Shown: one piece after another, positions 36,741 through 48,183 of the stretch
Layout: each line of letters starts with the position of its first letter
How positions within the stretch are numbered: position 1 is the stretch's first letter
Position numbers and translations under genes: made by a program
The notes under the pieces: model-generated
Databases searched by the model: none
What the model saw: the letters and a program-made list of their open reading frames with translations, nothing else
What the model was told of the DNA's origin: nothing
From: Lepas anatifera
Lineage: Eukaryota; Arthropoda; Thecostraca; Lepadidae
Length of the DNA stretch: 64,000 nt
Reading direction: 5' to 3'
Assembly: GCA_034440635.1 (NCBI GenBank)
Contig: JAOTON010001027.1
Span: 3,064,001 to 3,128,000 of the forward strand

Positions 36741-37765
36741 GCTATGCTGTATAACTGCCTTAGTTTGCAAAGTGTGTCCACAGACTGGATGAAACACACC
36801 AGCCATATAAGATTATCTCACTGTTTAACATTACCAGCGACCCAGTCTGCAAAGTATGGCAGCAGGCCAGACGATTGCACCAGCCATCTAAAATTCTTGC
36901 ACCGCCAGCCACCAAAAATTTGCACCAATCTGCCATACACCAGGGAGAAAAACGCACCCATTCCTACCCACACACCAGTCTGCAGAACGTGGCAGATTTC
37001 GATGAGATCTTGTTGGGGCAGCCTCGGGGCAGACATACCGATTTGGGGCAGCTTTTGGTCGATCTTGGGGCAGAGGGGGCACTTGGGGCAGGAACTAGTA
37101 CTTGGGGCAGCAGTCGGTCCGGGCAATCACCAAGGGAAGAAGAAAAAATAACGAAAAGAAACGACAATCACTAGTTAAAGTTGTGCTGTAAAAGCTGAAT
37201 TGTCGCAAAAGCGTCATTTCTTACCTGATTTCTTACCTGATTAGTTTCCTTCTGGCACAGAGAAAGGAATGACAAAGGAGTAACAGAAGGACAAAGGAAA
37301 CCACCCTTTTAGGCGCGCCAGTCCAAGAGGCCATAGCAACGCATTTAGTCATATTAGAGGACTGGAAGTATGCGCCTTCCAATAGATCAGACACAAGCAG
37401 GGTAGCTTGGGCAGGCTTTGGGCAGGCTTCGCTTGGGGCAGGCTTTGGGCTGCCCCAAGCGCCTCGTCGAGTCGCCTGCCACTCACCTTACTCACCTTAC
37501 CACGTTCTGCAGACTGGCCCACACAATGCAATGCTGCCTCTATTATTAGTTAGTTAGTTGAGGACTTTTTATAAGGTCCCTCATGTGTCTTTATAACTAT
37601 TCAGCCATGATTTGTTTAATTTTCAGTGTCACCTTCCTCACACCAGTCTCACAAATTCGCACCAGGTTGATCAAATTTGCACCACTCGCTCCTGTCTCCA
37701 AGGGCACTCACACCAATGAGATCTTGTCAAAAATGCCATACTTTGCACACTGGCCAGCGACCTAA
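36741..37765. repeat. Degenerate repeat region: TGCAAAGT motifs, GGGGCAG units and a hairpin
   Basis: Motifs of the form CCAGTCTGCAAAGTATGGCA recur at 36767, 36841, 37499 (inverted, CACGTTCTGCAGACTGG) and 37734. GAGATCTTGT occurs at 37004 and 37722. Between 37010 and 37120 TTGGGGCAG is repeated about six times. At 37432-37463 CGCTTGGGGCAG, GCTTTGGG and CTGCCCCAAGCG form a perfect 12-bp hairpin. No coding signal is persuasive. Confidence 0.65.
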
Positions 37766-39079
37766 AATTTGCACAAATCCTCGGAAGAAATTCATGCTTA
37801 TCCCTGTTTGGAAATTGAGAGGTTGGATAGGTCTCTAGGGGACAAAAGCAGTACACACTTTTCCTTATTCAAACTTTTTGCATGCAAATGGAAGTAATAA
37901 AAAATTGTTATGTTCACTACTCACCCCTGCTGCACATACCTGCTGCCCCTCTACTCCTTGGGGCTCTGTGCCCTTTTTAAAAATGGTGGGTTGAAGCGTG
38001 CTAGGTATGATTTGGCGAAATGGACCCCAAAATAGCCAAGTCAGCTTTGAAGTACCAAGTCAAGGAAAGTCAATTGCATCTTGATTTTTAAGAGCGTGAA
38101 AAGAGTAATTTAGTATTTTTGGAGCCAACTTTTTGGCTCTTTACCATGAAATCTGGAGTCCAAACCTCAACCTTATTTCATTCAATGATTATCTACCAGT
38201 CACATGACGAAGCATGCAGATGAACCAATTGGTCAATATTTCATCTGTCCCAGGACTTCCTGTGTGCAGAGAAAAGGTAAGAATTCGCTCCCTATCAACC
38301 ACCTCCTCTCAAGGTGGCCACATGGGGTGAGGTGGCCTTGGTATAGGGACATGGCAAAGCTCAAACCCCACTGTGCTTTGTGGCGTGTTGAATTTTGAAA
38401 TCTCCTGGTATTTTGGAGGAGTAGTGGAAAATGGAACCATTATGCATGAAGACATAATAAATGCCACAAAATATTTATTTTAAGGGGGCTTAGCTACACC
38501 TAAATGACTTTGAAATCACAGTAATTTTAGGGTGGTCCAGGTTCTGCTTTTAGGGGGTCGGTTTGCAACTGCTTTGCTTGCCTAGTATCCTCTGATTAAC
38601 TGCTGGTTTTGTTTTGAAAATGTAATATATAATTTTTGGGTGGTGGGAGCTGTTTATTTAGATCAGTTTCTTCTATTTCTTTGTCAATTTCAATGTAGAT
38701 CATTTCAAAATCATCCGATGGCAAACGTCTAGAGAAAAGATTACAGCACACAATGTTCAGCTGTTCTGTTTTGAGGTGTGCAGAAGATCACATCACTGCA
38801 CCGATTAGGTGAGCTACACGAATGTATTTTTTTCCAGAGACTTTGAGTGCATCCTGGCACTTGGGAGAGCCTTATATTTGCGGGTGTGCATCATGAGCGG
38901 CTGTGTACTTCCCCAGCAACTCGAAATTTGCGCTCATAACGATAAGGGTGGCCTGGACTCATGTATTGTCTCACTTCTGGTACTCACACGTCCTATGTAA
39001 CCGACTGGAGCCGCCTATCGCCACCCTGGGGTCTCTGTTGCTGGCTGTGTGCCCAGATGTAGACAGACTGCTTACGATT
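37766..39079. other. No gene seen; contains a diverged repeat fragment at about 38200-38400
   Basis: Around 38220-38390 AACCAATTGGTCAATATTTC, CCTCTCAAGGTGGCCAC and GGGGTGAGGTGGCCTTGG align in order with 43030-43170 (CTTGATCGATATTTCG, GGGTGGTCACGTGG and GTGAGGTGACCTTAGG). This points to a dispersed repeat related to the Kolobok-like MITE at 53592. The rest shows no feature. Confidence 0.45.
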
Positions 39080-40093
39080 TAACACGCGCCCCGCTGGGGT
39101 CCCTTGCATGACGCGCCCTGCTGGGGGTTTTGCCCCCTCCGTATTTCGTTCCCTACTAAAGCTAAAGGAAAATTACGGGCGGCGTTCGAAAGTTCTTGAC
39201 AAGAGGAAGAGAATTTATAATAAGAATTTTTATGTCAGGTCAATATTGAGTTTGCATAGGTCAAATAATCCTCCATAGGGTTACAACAGAGCAGTGTACG
39301 TTTCCCTCTCTATATCTGCCCGCAGGGGAGCTAGAGCAAATATTTATGCATTATTGGATTCTTCTCATCGCGGCGAATCGAATGATGCATAATATAACCT
39401 TGCTTGGTCAAATAGTCAAAATGACCTGACCTCGACCTAGGTCAGGGTCACAGAGTGACCTGGTATGGTCATGTTGCATATCAATCGACTCCCTGTGACA
39501 ATATAAGCACAATGCAAGCAAAATAGGAGCTTTATCTCAATTCAGTGAGAAGTTATTGGCAAAACAATCACTCCCTGCTCCCGTGACCTGATATGACCTT
39601 TGAGAGGTCAGATTCTCAAAAATTCAACTTTATGGTCAAGATCGTGGTAAGAATAGACAGTTTAAGGATTTTCAGCCTTATCTATCCAGTATTTCCTGAA
39701 AATAAGCCTATTCTATTTTTCACCATAGACTTATAACGGGGTGACCAAAAAATTAACCCCACCTTAGGTCGCCAATATCAAAATTCTAAGATAGCAGATT
39801 TGTAGATCCTAATGACCCTATAATATTGTGGAAGTTTCAAACTGATCGGTTTGCTTATGTCCTCTGGGCGCTGCTTCAAACTCGTAATTTTAGGTTTTGA
39901 GGTCGGGTCACTTGACCCTGAATAGCTCCTTGACCTGGCATGAACTTAACTAAAAAATTTTCGTCAGATGTGTAAAATTGATTAGGGGTAAGGTACTGTA
40001 AGTTTCGTTGTTCTGCGTTTCTTCGTTTTTGAGCTATCTGGGGAAAACCAGGAGGGGGGCGAATTTCGCTCCCCCCAGCCGGGCGCGTGTTAA
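39080..40093. mobile_element. AGGTCA-rich TTAA-bounded element, copy c
   Basis: Begins TTAACACGCGCCCCGCTGGG and ends CCCCAGCCGGGCGCGTGTTAA's mirror-image sequence, so the termini form an inverted repeat with TTAA at both outer edges. The interior carries AGGTCA/TGACCT motifs (GACCTGACCTCGACCTAGG) and the block GGTCATGTTGCATATCAATC shared with copies d and e. There is no open frame for a transposase. Confidence 0.75.
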
Positions 40094-40721
40094 CGAGACC
40101 ATCTCTTAGGGCAGCTCGGAGAATCAGTGGACCCCAGGGACTAATGACAGTTGCAGGCCACCTGAAAACAGATAGCACTCTCTTTTCAGGTGGCCAGGGG
40201 CCTCTTGTTATCAAAGTCGGACCCACTATTAACCACATTCTCTATGGAGTCCATTGGACATTCACTTTGGTCTGACGGGCACCCTGTTCCCAGGTGAGGA
40301 CCTTTCTGTGGTCAGCCGGGTCCCCTGTGGTGACAGCCGAGGTAATTGCGAGCTCCTGCGGTAATCGTTGGTACCATATGGCTAACTAGGTCGCTCCTGT
40401 GACCAGTTGGCCCTAAATGACAATGTTGACCCTGTAGTGCCACAATGTCTTTATCATTACCATTTTTGTTTATAATGGATCAAATCTTGAAATTTTGTTC
40501 CCCAGAAAAATTATTGTCGCTGCTTTAATGTGGAATGTCGCGACTCCTTACCTCGCTTTATGGGACCGAAATATCCAACAACGCTAAATTGTGGCATTTT
40601 TTATTGTAATCTCAATTTCAATGTTATTTCTGTTCATTACACAATATATTTTCTGTTTCCATCGCTACTCCTCTTCAAAATAGCGCATATTTTGATTTCA
40701 ACCTTCAATTCGATACACCCT
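40094..40721. other. No gene seen; direct-repeat tetranucleotide at right edge
   Basis: No feature other than CCCT (40718-40721), the left copy of the putative target duplication of the next element. Confidence 0.35.
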
Positions 40722-42519
40722 CTGCCGTCCAAAGGCAATGAGACGTACGTGCATTTTTGCTACTTATCAGGAGAGCAGATTTAGTGTTTGGCTCCGTAGT
40801 TCCGAGAAATATTGATGGATTGCCGTCAAATTTGTACTGGAGGTGTAACCGGATACCATAAATTTATTACTGAAATTGTATTTAATTATCCTCATTTTTA
40901 ATCCAAAAAAAGAAGAGAAGGCTTTTTGCCATTGTTTTTTTATGAACCTGGGCTAAATAAACCCAAGCTAAACGGACGTGTGGGAAATAAAGAACAAATC
41001 ATACAGAAATACTAAGGCAGAAGGACGTATCCGCAGGGTTACATCCTTCTGCCTTTGAGAACCTAACTAAAAACACATTGGTGTTTTGAGAAATGAGTGC
41101 ATATTCGCTGTTATGCGATAGTATCACATGTATTGAATAGTTAATTTTGGGCTTTCACTAATGTGTATGTACGGGATATGGCATGTACCTATGTGCCAGG
41201 AAAGGTTGCACTTCGACGTCCATGCTGAGCTCACTATTTCAGTGTTCGGGCCAAAAAAGAATAAAATATGTTGTAAGAATACAGTAGTGAGCGTCATGAA
41301 AGTAATCCTGAGTTTTTCATGTTTGATTTGAGAGTTTCGAATGTATCCTCACCGCAGCTGTTGGATACCTTAAGTTGCCAGCTCTGTGGTCTGTGTTTAG
41401 GGATGTAATCCACCTTCTAAAAACTCCGCTTCAAAACAAAGTCTAGACTGATTTGCACAGTGTAAGATATGAGCGGGGCGTAGTAAATGATGCTGACATA
41501 GCGTAGCAGAGATGCCATATCGAACAACAGGGATGGAGCTCAATGTCTGAAGACTACTTTTTCTACGGGTTGCTATGGTATCCACTTACTGGTCGGAATT
41601 GTATATGTGCAAGAAGGAAATTGTTTATTGTGATGGTGTATTTCGCAGAACTGCATCATAAAGCATGTGATAAGTTGGTATTTTTTTATTGGCCTGTCTT
41701 CTTGAATCCTGGGCATACAATAATGGTAAGTTCACCGTTATTATATACATCGGTCCCAGCCCTTCACCAGAACCATTCAATTCGATGTCTTGGTTCACAC
41801 CATGACCAATAACGTTTATGTCATCTGTTGCTTAATGAAGATTTTGATGAACGCCTGTACCCCAGCATATAACCAGAGAAGCCTTCTTCCAGGATTTGAT
41901 TAGACAGGCCGATAAGTGACTTGTCAAATGTTTTTGATCAATGTAGAAAGTGTTTCCTATCTAAAACTAACCTCTCCAATCGATAGAACGACGTAAAAAA
42001 ATAATTTTTATATTGCTGACCTAAGCATTAATCCAAACCAAAAGGACGTATCTTATGCTTGTACGTCTTTTTTCCTGGTATATATTCGGAAAATGGATGC
42101 GTTACTTAAAAGGCAAACAGACTTATAACAGGTTATACGTCCTTTGGCCACATTGAATGGTAACAAATTTGCTGTCTTAGCCATACCAACCACGGCAGAA
42201 AAGACGTATCCTGTCAAAAAGACGTACAATTCCGAGCTGTCTTTTTGCCTTGGTAGGGATGTCCGATTTCTTTGCTGGCCACGAACGGAACCACCCATTT
42301 ACGTCCTTTTGCCCGCAATTTTCTACGCATACGTCCGACTGCCATGGTTTTCCCGAAACATACGTCTAGGGGAAAATTGTTCCCCCTCTGGTATCCCCAT
42401 TTTTCGGAAGACGTGTCTATAATTTTCGGAGGAGACGCGTCTCGTCGAGACGATTCGAATGATATAAAAAACCGAATTTCTAAAAAATGTCGATACGTCT
42501 CATTGCCTTTGGACGGCAG
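40722..42519. mobile_element. 1.8-kb TIR element with 26-bp perfect ends and ACGT-rich interior
   Basis: Both ends start with an identical 26-bp inverted repeat, CTGCCGTCCAAAGGCAATGA followed by GACGTA, and weaker similarity continues inward (TGCATTTTTG against CGACATTTTT). CCCT flanks both ends. Motifs GACGTA, ACGTCC and AAGACGTAC recur near the right end (42040-42500) and at 41020-41050, where AAGGCAGAAGGA and TCCTTCTGCCTT form a 12-bp hairpin. No transposase is evident, so it is probably non-autonomous. The class is not certain: a 4-bp duplication is compatible with several superfamilies. Confidence 0.8.
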
Positions 42520-43519
42520 CCCTGCTGCGTGTGCTGCGCAGACAAATTTGTGTTGCCTTGCCATCTCTAGACCTTACAATTATATGCTGAGCATGACTGG
42601 TACTGACACTTTAGAAACATATGAATTGCCCTATCTACCAGATCTAACCATGAAATATATTTTGATATATCAAGAAGAATGACAGAAAGTTATCGGTGTT
42701 CTATTGGGTTTCAATAACAACATCTTTTCACTAAAAATACTTCACTTGTACGTGCATTCATTTATCAAAAATAAAAAATACCTCCCAAGGTTTATTGCAG
42801 CATAAATAATGACCAGGTCACATGTCGACTTGGATATTTTTTACCTCTAACAGAGGTTAACCAATTTATGTGGAATGTTAGGCTTATTAGTAGTCTTTCA
42901 ATAGAAATAAGATCAATTTCATTATTTTCACTGAAGATTTCCGCCAAAACCCCTGCAGTCTGGGATTGCATAATGTGGCACCTTCATAATGGGATTTGAA
43001 CTGAAATAGCCATGCGATAGAGCATGCTGAGATACCACTTGATCGATATTTCGTTTGCCCTAAAACTTGTCGTTCGCGGAATAAAACATTACAAATTCAC
43101 CGCCCATCGACCCCTACCCTGGGTGGTCACGTGGTGTGAGGTGACCTTAGGCACATGACGTTATGGTCAAGGCCCGCTGCGTGGGGACATACTTCCTGCT
43201 TGGACATCTTTAAACCTACGTGCCAAACGCGTCTTAATACGGACGGCTATAAATACGTACAACTTTCTTCAATGCCTAGTTTGAAGTTGTTGTTTTTACG
43301 TATATTTTACGTTTATTTTTACGTATGATAGAGCATTGCAGAAATCGGTAAGGGGTACAGTGAGAGCCGCTTTGTGTCTTTGTGGACCTATCCGGCCATA
43401 AACCTACATGTACCTATCTTTATGGTACTGACATTTTGCCAGAGTCGCGTCATATGATGGGCTGCAGCTCTTTGGTTTGTTATGATTGTAGCTGATGTTC
43501 TTGCATTATTTGTTTTCAG
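42520..43519. other. No gene seen; Kolobok-like repeat fragment at about 42955-43200
   Basis: GCATAATGTGGCACCTTCAT, AATGGGATTTGAACTGAAAT, AGAGCATGCTGAGATACCAC and CGTTCGCGGAATAAAA follow the order of the MITE at 53592 (GTGTCCCACTTTTATAATGG, GAGCGTGTTGAGAAACCAC). It is a truncated relative. Confidence 0.5.
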
Positions 43520-43569
43520 GTATCACAAGATGACTCAGGAGGACATGACATCTGGACAGGAAGCTAGTG
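43520..43569 (+). CDS. Candidate 50-bp coding exon with strong splice sites
   Basis: TTATTTGTTTTCAG is an excellent acceptor and AGTG|GTAAGT an excellent donor. After one base completing a codon the exon reads YHKMTQEDMTSGQEAS and leaves one base of the next codon. The ATG has a purine at -3, so it could also be the first coding exon. It is rich in acidic and polar residues. The protein family is not recognised. It does not join in frame directly to the exon at 47987, so at least one other exon would be needed if they belong together. Confidence 0.45.
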
Positions 43570-44404
43570 GTAAGTAGATATTGGTCTTTTGTATAAGATT
43601 GTCTTGAAGTTGTATGGAGAGAACGCCAGCCGTGTTTTTTAGCCTTTGCCTTTCTACTTAAAGGAATGCGAGGAAAAGCTGTGCTGGGTTGGTTTGGTTT
43701 GCTCCAAATTCGATGTCCCATTGATATTTGTGTGGCTAAGTGCCACACAAACATCAATATCTTGCCGGATCACTTTGATGGCATGCCTTGGATTGAATGC
43801 CTGGAAACTTATTTTTATGATGTGCTTGTCTTTGACATGCACAGGCTCAATTAGGTCCACAGACTTTAGATTAGCCTGGATACATGAGTAGCCTCAGAAC
43901 ATTCTATCTGGATGTCTGGTATGTTTTTGCTAGTCTTTCTCTAGACGAAATACTTTGTAGTCAGTTTGTAGGCCCGTTCTCGGAGCGTGCTACCTGCTCA
44001 TGTATCCGGAGTAAATGGCTTTACTTAATGTGTGGCAGTGTCATCTTTGTGCAGATTTATAGTACAGGAGTTAAAGGGGGATACGCAAAATTTTTTATTG
44101 TGGTTTCTTGTTATTTAAAAAGTCCTGATTATGAAACTGCCAATCTTTTTGTATTTCGGCAAAATCTTGGCAGGTCACTTAACTATTTTTCAAAAATGTT
44201 AATGTCAATAGCAGGCTAAACCTGCTCTTCACCTCTTAGTTTTCGAAAACTATTTTTAATTTTGTAAGTAATAATTTTTACAGTAAAAATGTGTTTTATC
44301 CCGTATTTGTATTTGAATTAATTTTAAATCGTACCTAAAAACTACAGCACGAGTCAGTGTCCCCGAAAAATGAAGCATAAAATAAGTACTCAAGAAAGTT
44401 TTAA
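43570..44404. other. Probable intronic or intergenic sequence
   Basis: No exon, repeat boundary or structural RNA recognised. Confidence 0.3.
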
Positions 44405-44640
44405 TTACGGGCAGGTCACGGGTGACAGCTGTAGCCTAGTGGCTTCATTCCTGTTTCTCACACGGAAAACCCAGGTTCGACTCCGGGAAGGTGCAGTTTT
44501 ACTGCAGCAAGCCAATTTCCGATTTTCTGCTTGCCTCCTTGTTATATACCTACCAGTAGATGGAGGAGCTATTCTAGGGCCAAACTCTTCTGGTTATGGC
44601 CCTCACCCACGTAGATGAAGGGGCATATGAGCCCCAATGT
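44405..44640 (+). repeat. tRNA-like SINE
   Basis: CTGTAGCCTAGTGGCTTC resembles the A box and CAGGTTCGACTCCGG is a near-perfect B box, about 50 bp apart. The body runs to about 44640 (GCCCTCACCCACGTAGATG). The head fits tRNA-like folding only weakly, so a functional tRNA is unlikely. Confidence 0.6.
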
Positions 44641-44745
44641 TTCTAACGACAGGTGAAGCGTATTTGTACATGCAAACTGGTACCGGCTTGATCTTCAGCT
44701 CCGATCTCCGATGGCGATGGCTTGATCTTCAGCTCCGACCCATCC

Positions 44746-45034
44746 CATAGGCGGATCCAGGATTGCCGATCGGGAGGGCACCTTCCGGGGGAGGGGGCGC
44801 AATCCGGACCAGGGGCCGCCACTTTTGACCGGCAAAGCTTAACAGGTGAGCGCAAAATCCTATCTGGGCGCCGTTTTCGCATCCTGGGGGAGATGGGAAG
44901 TGATTTTTCAGGGGGTCGCCATCGGCCTTTCGGGTGCCGCCGTGATCATTTCAGGGGGCGCCGAAGGTCGATCGGGGGGCACATCTATGCCCCATTCTCC
45001 CTCCGTAGCTAATAATCCACAAGATCCGCATATG
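44746..45034 (+). mobile_element. hAT-like MITE, family 1, with 7/8 target-site duplication
   Basis: Starts CATAGGCGGATCCAGGATTG and ends AAGATCCGCATATG, an inverted terminus. Flanking octamers ACCCATCC and CCCCATCC differ at one position. The interior CACTTTTGACCGGCAAAGCT and GGCGCCGAAGGTCGATCGGG match family 1. This is the best-delimited family 1 copy in the window. Confidence 0.8.
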
Positions 45035-47986
45035 CCCCATCCGTCGAATTTTCCTCCATTGGAAACCAGTTCCCATCTATTTTCTTATTGCTTTGAGACG
45101 TTGTTCGCCTTTCAAAAAATCCTTTTGTGCCCTTTGCTAAAGGCCATTATGGATCCCTGACTGGTATTTGTACCAGCCAGGAACCACAAACCCAACCGAT
45201 AAAGAAAACAGGGGTCACTTTTCGAGATTTAATGAGTCCCATGATGCACTGAATTTTACTTCTTGGGTGATCTTAATTCTATGGTCGCCAGAACATATTT
45301 GAAAAATAGCGTAGTGGACTGGAGACAGGTGCTCCCCCAGGGTTTTTGTTTGGGGGGAGGGGCTCGGCTGAGGAAGGGGGTAGGTGGCGGCAGGCTGATG
45401 AGAAGCGTCATGTTTTACAGAGGGCCGCAGATTAGAGGAGACCGGGGCTGGTTGAATGATTTTTCACTTTTCCCTCCGTAGATAATAATCCACAAGATCT
45501 ATCGAAAATTGGATACCACCATTCAATACATAGTTATTTTCCTCACCAAACGACGGTTAATGTTTTCCCAAAAACAAATGCATTTTACCACAATTAACTT
45601 TTGAAATAAGCTCTGCACTCAATGCAAACTGTCCCGATGCCGGGGTAAGTTGCATCAGTCCCCGGGGAAGCTTGCATCGTGAGGAATTAGTGCACAGAAA
45701 CACAATACAACGTCAGATTCCCTTTACTGGTAGGCACGTTTCCCATTCAGCTCATCGGATACCTTTCCGGGCTTACCTACCCAGAGTTAGAGTTACAGTG
45801 GTGACAGATATAGAACCTGCTTGTTCCACTGCAGGTCTCGTGCGCCACATGGCACATGGCGTGGTCCAGTGTCCTGAAATTACTTTTCTGCAGAGTGTGG
45901 GATGTCAAAATTCGGGGAAAAAGAGGTCAAAATTAATAGACAAAAAGGGGAAAAAGCACATGTAGGATCAGAATATCATATGCACATGAAATACAAAAAA
46001 TTACGGGATGAAGAATATTAAAATTAACTTTATTAAACAGAAGTTAAACCATTTTGAGAAACCCACAAATCCAATTCTTGCCGAGTTCAGCATATTTTCC
46101 AAAACAAAAGCATCAAAAACGTACAAGGGAATACATTAATAAGCTGCAAACCTACCGTATTAAGATAAAAGTAAAGCAAAGTCTGGAATACCTACCTACC
46201 AAAACAATACCTCGAGTGAGGTAAGTCTTGCTTTAGAACCTTTAACAAGCTGAAATGTCTGAAAGACAGGGAAAATTCCAAAACTTTTCCGTTTCAACAA
46301 CATATTTTCAAACAACTTGTTTTTGAGATTATACCTACATCAGCGGGATTCACTCCCTCTGTTTTCACTTGCATTCATGGAGAAATTGCAGCATGCAATC
46401 ACACAATACAAATAGGTACCTAGTCAAATGACCGCCATAAAAATAATAACTTACCTTTACCCAAGTGTCTGTATTTCTGAAACTTGAATTATACTACCCT
46501 CATTGAAATAAAGAATGAACAACAGGTTGAGGTTCAGAATTAGCCTGCTTAAGCCATAAGACATACCGACACTGGCTACTTAAAACACTTACCAACTCTC
46601 AAACGTACGCACGCATGAGCTTCGATCGACACCCTGCATGCAATCCAGAAACGTACACAAACACTAATCTCACCTGCGGCAAATTAAATCTCACAATGCT
46701 GAGAAAGAGACATCTAGCGTCAAATTCAGGCCAGCCTGTCGACACCGGTTGCCAAGTACGGTTTTTCTAATGCGAGTAAACTGACCATGCAGGCTCCTGA
46801 GCGTGAAAAGGATGTCGAAATTCTCCACCTTTAAATCACGCAGAGATTAGGGGGTTGGAAAGGAAAAAACTAATTTTACCTTAATCTTTCGTTATTTTTC
46901 TAAAAGCATCCTGAAATTCATGTAAATATTTTTGCTGCCTTTGGAGATATTCTGAGAAATACAAAGAGGTGCAATTTTCATGATCCGTGAAGATTCCCTC
47001 TTTAGGTATTATTTATTTAAAAACTATTGAATAAATATCCAATATTGGGATCGTTTTATTAAACCAAGACGGTCAAATTTTTTAATTTTATATATTTTAC
47101 ACCACAAAAACATCTTAAAACTAAAGTATTCCTTTTTAAAATCAAGGATGTCGAAATTATTTAGCGATGCTTGCATTGTTCCACTCAAAATTCCGAGCGA
47201 CATGACCCAAAATATGGCTAACCAATATTTTTTCGAATAGAAAATGTTCTGATTTCATATTCCGGGTACTCTCAAAAGTTTCTTTTGCACAGAGACTTCA
47301 AAAATTAATGTTATAATTCACCCTGACCCGCGCGATTTCTAAGGATGTCGAAATTCAGTCGTAGGGGAGCTGACGTCATCAAACTATATATTACGTCAGT
47401 AGCGCTACATTTCAAGGCCTTGGGCCTTGGTTAGAAGGAGCCTCCAAGAATGATGCGGTGTATGCGGTGACGATTGTTTTGGTTTCGAGCAACGTGAATG
47501 TCATGATGTCTCATACCAGCTTAAGCCTCAGGCAGTTTTGACCATCAGTTTCGGCTAGCAAAATTACGAGTAAGATTTCTGGTTTTTAATTTGTCCCTGG
47601 ACTTGAATTGTCCAATGGTACCGCGAGTCAACACTGCCGCTAGTCATCACGCTTATTTTGAACTTTGCGATATGTTTAAGACGAAAGTGTACATCCCAAG
47701 CGTGTGAGGCGTGGGAGGCTTTTGTTGTTAAAAGAGGAGAGAGTTGGAAAAGAGTGTGGTTTATAAAGTGGGGTATATTATTAGTAGTCGTATTTTATTA
47801 GGTAGTACGCTAAGAGACGTGAGGGGTCGATGGCTGACACGGACTCTATTTTTATTCTTATATGGTTGATTCAGCTTATTGCATCTCCGGTTTAGACATG
47901 CTGTCTGTCAGGCATTATCTTTCACATTCTGTGAGGTCTCCGTGTGCTTGTGAAGAAGCAATTGTTAGGAATGTTCTCTTTTACAG
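45035..47986. other. No gene seen; scattered GGATGTC(G/A)AAATT motifs
   Basis: GGATGTCAAAATTC at 45899 and GGATGTCGAAATT(C/A) at 46810, 47146 and 47343 recur at irregular spacing (two more at 48456 and 48478). A short direct duplicate of CTCCGTAG.TAATAATCCAC from the MITE right end occurs at about 45473. No coding exon was recognised. Confidence 0.4.
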
Positions 47987-48183
47987 GGTTTTGTCCTTTT
48001 GAGCAATCAGTGTAAAATATTCGTGCTAGAATCCTTCAGTATTCAAACTTCCTTCTCTCCAAAGATGAATGCTGTGTTCTATTTTGACATGGAATCAGTC
48101 CTGAGGGGACTGTTAAAAGAATGTTCCATTCCATATGAAGGCAATAGTTTCACAAAGCTAGTGTTGCAGCATCTTTATCGAAT
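47987..48183 (+). CDS. Candidate internal coding exon, 197 bp
   Basis: TTCTCTTTTACAG is a strong acceptor and CGAATG|GTACGT a good donor. One frame is open throughout and starts at phase 0: GFVLLSNQCKIFVLESFSI, then FDMESVLRGLLKECSIP, then KLVLQHLYRM. The composition is ordinary globular protein with amphipathic helices. An alternative acceptor (CTTCTCTCCAAAG) would start it at ATG 48065, giving MNAVFYFDMESVL. The family is not recognised, and neighbouring exons were not identified. Confidence 0.5.

Noticed and set aside
42214..42564. Minus-strand frame sharing PSKGNETY residues with the frame at 40530-40784
   Set aside because: Both are translations of the terminal inverted repeat of the 1.8-kb element, not a protein similarity.
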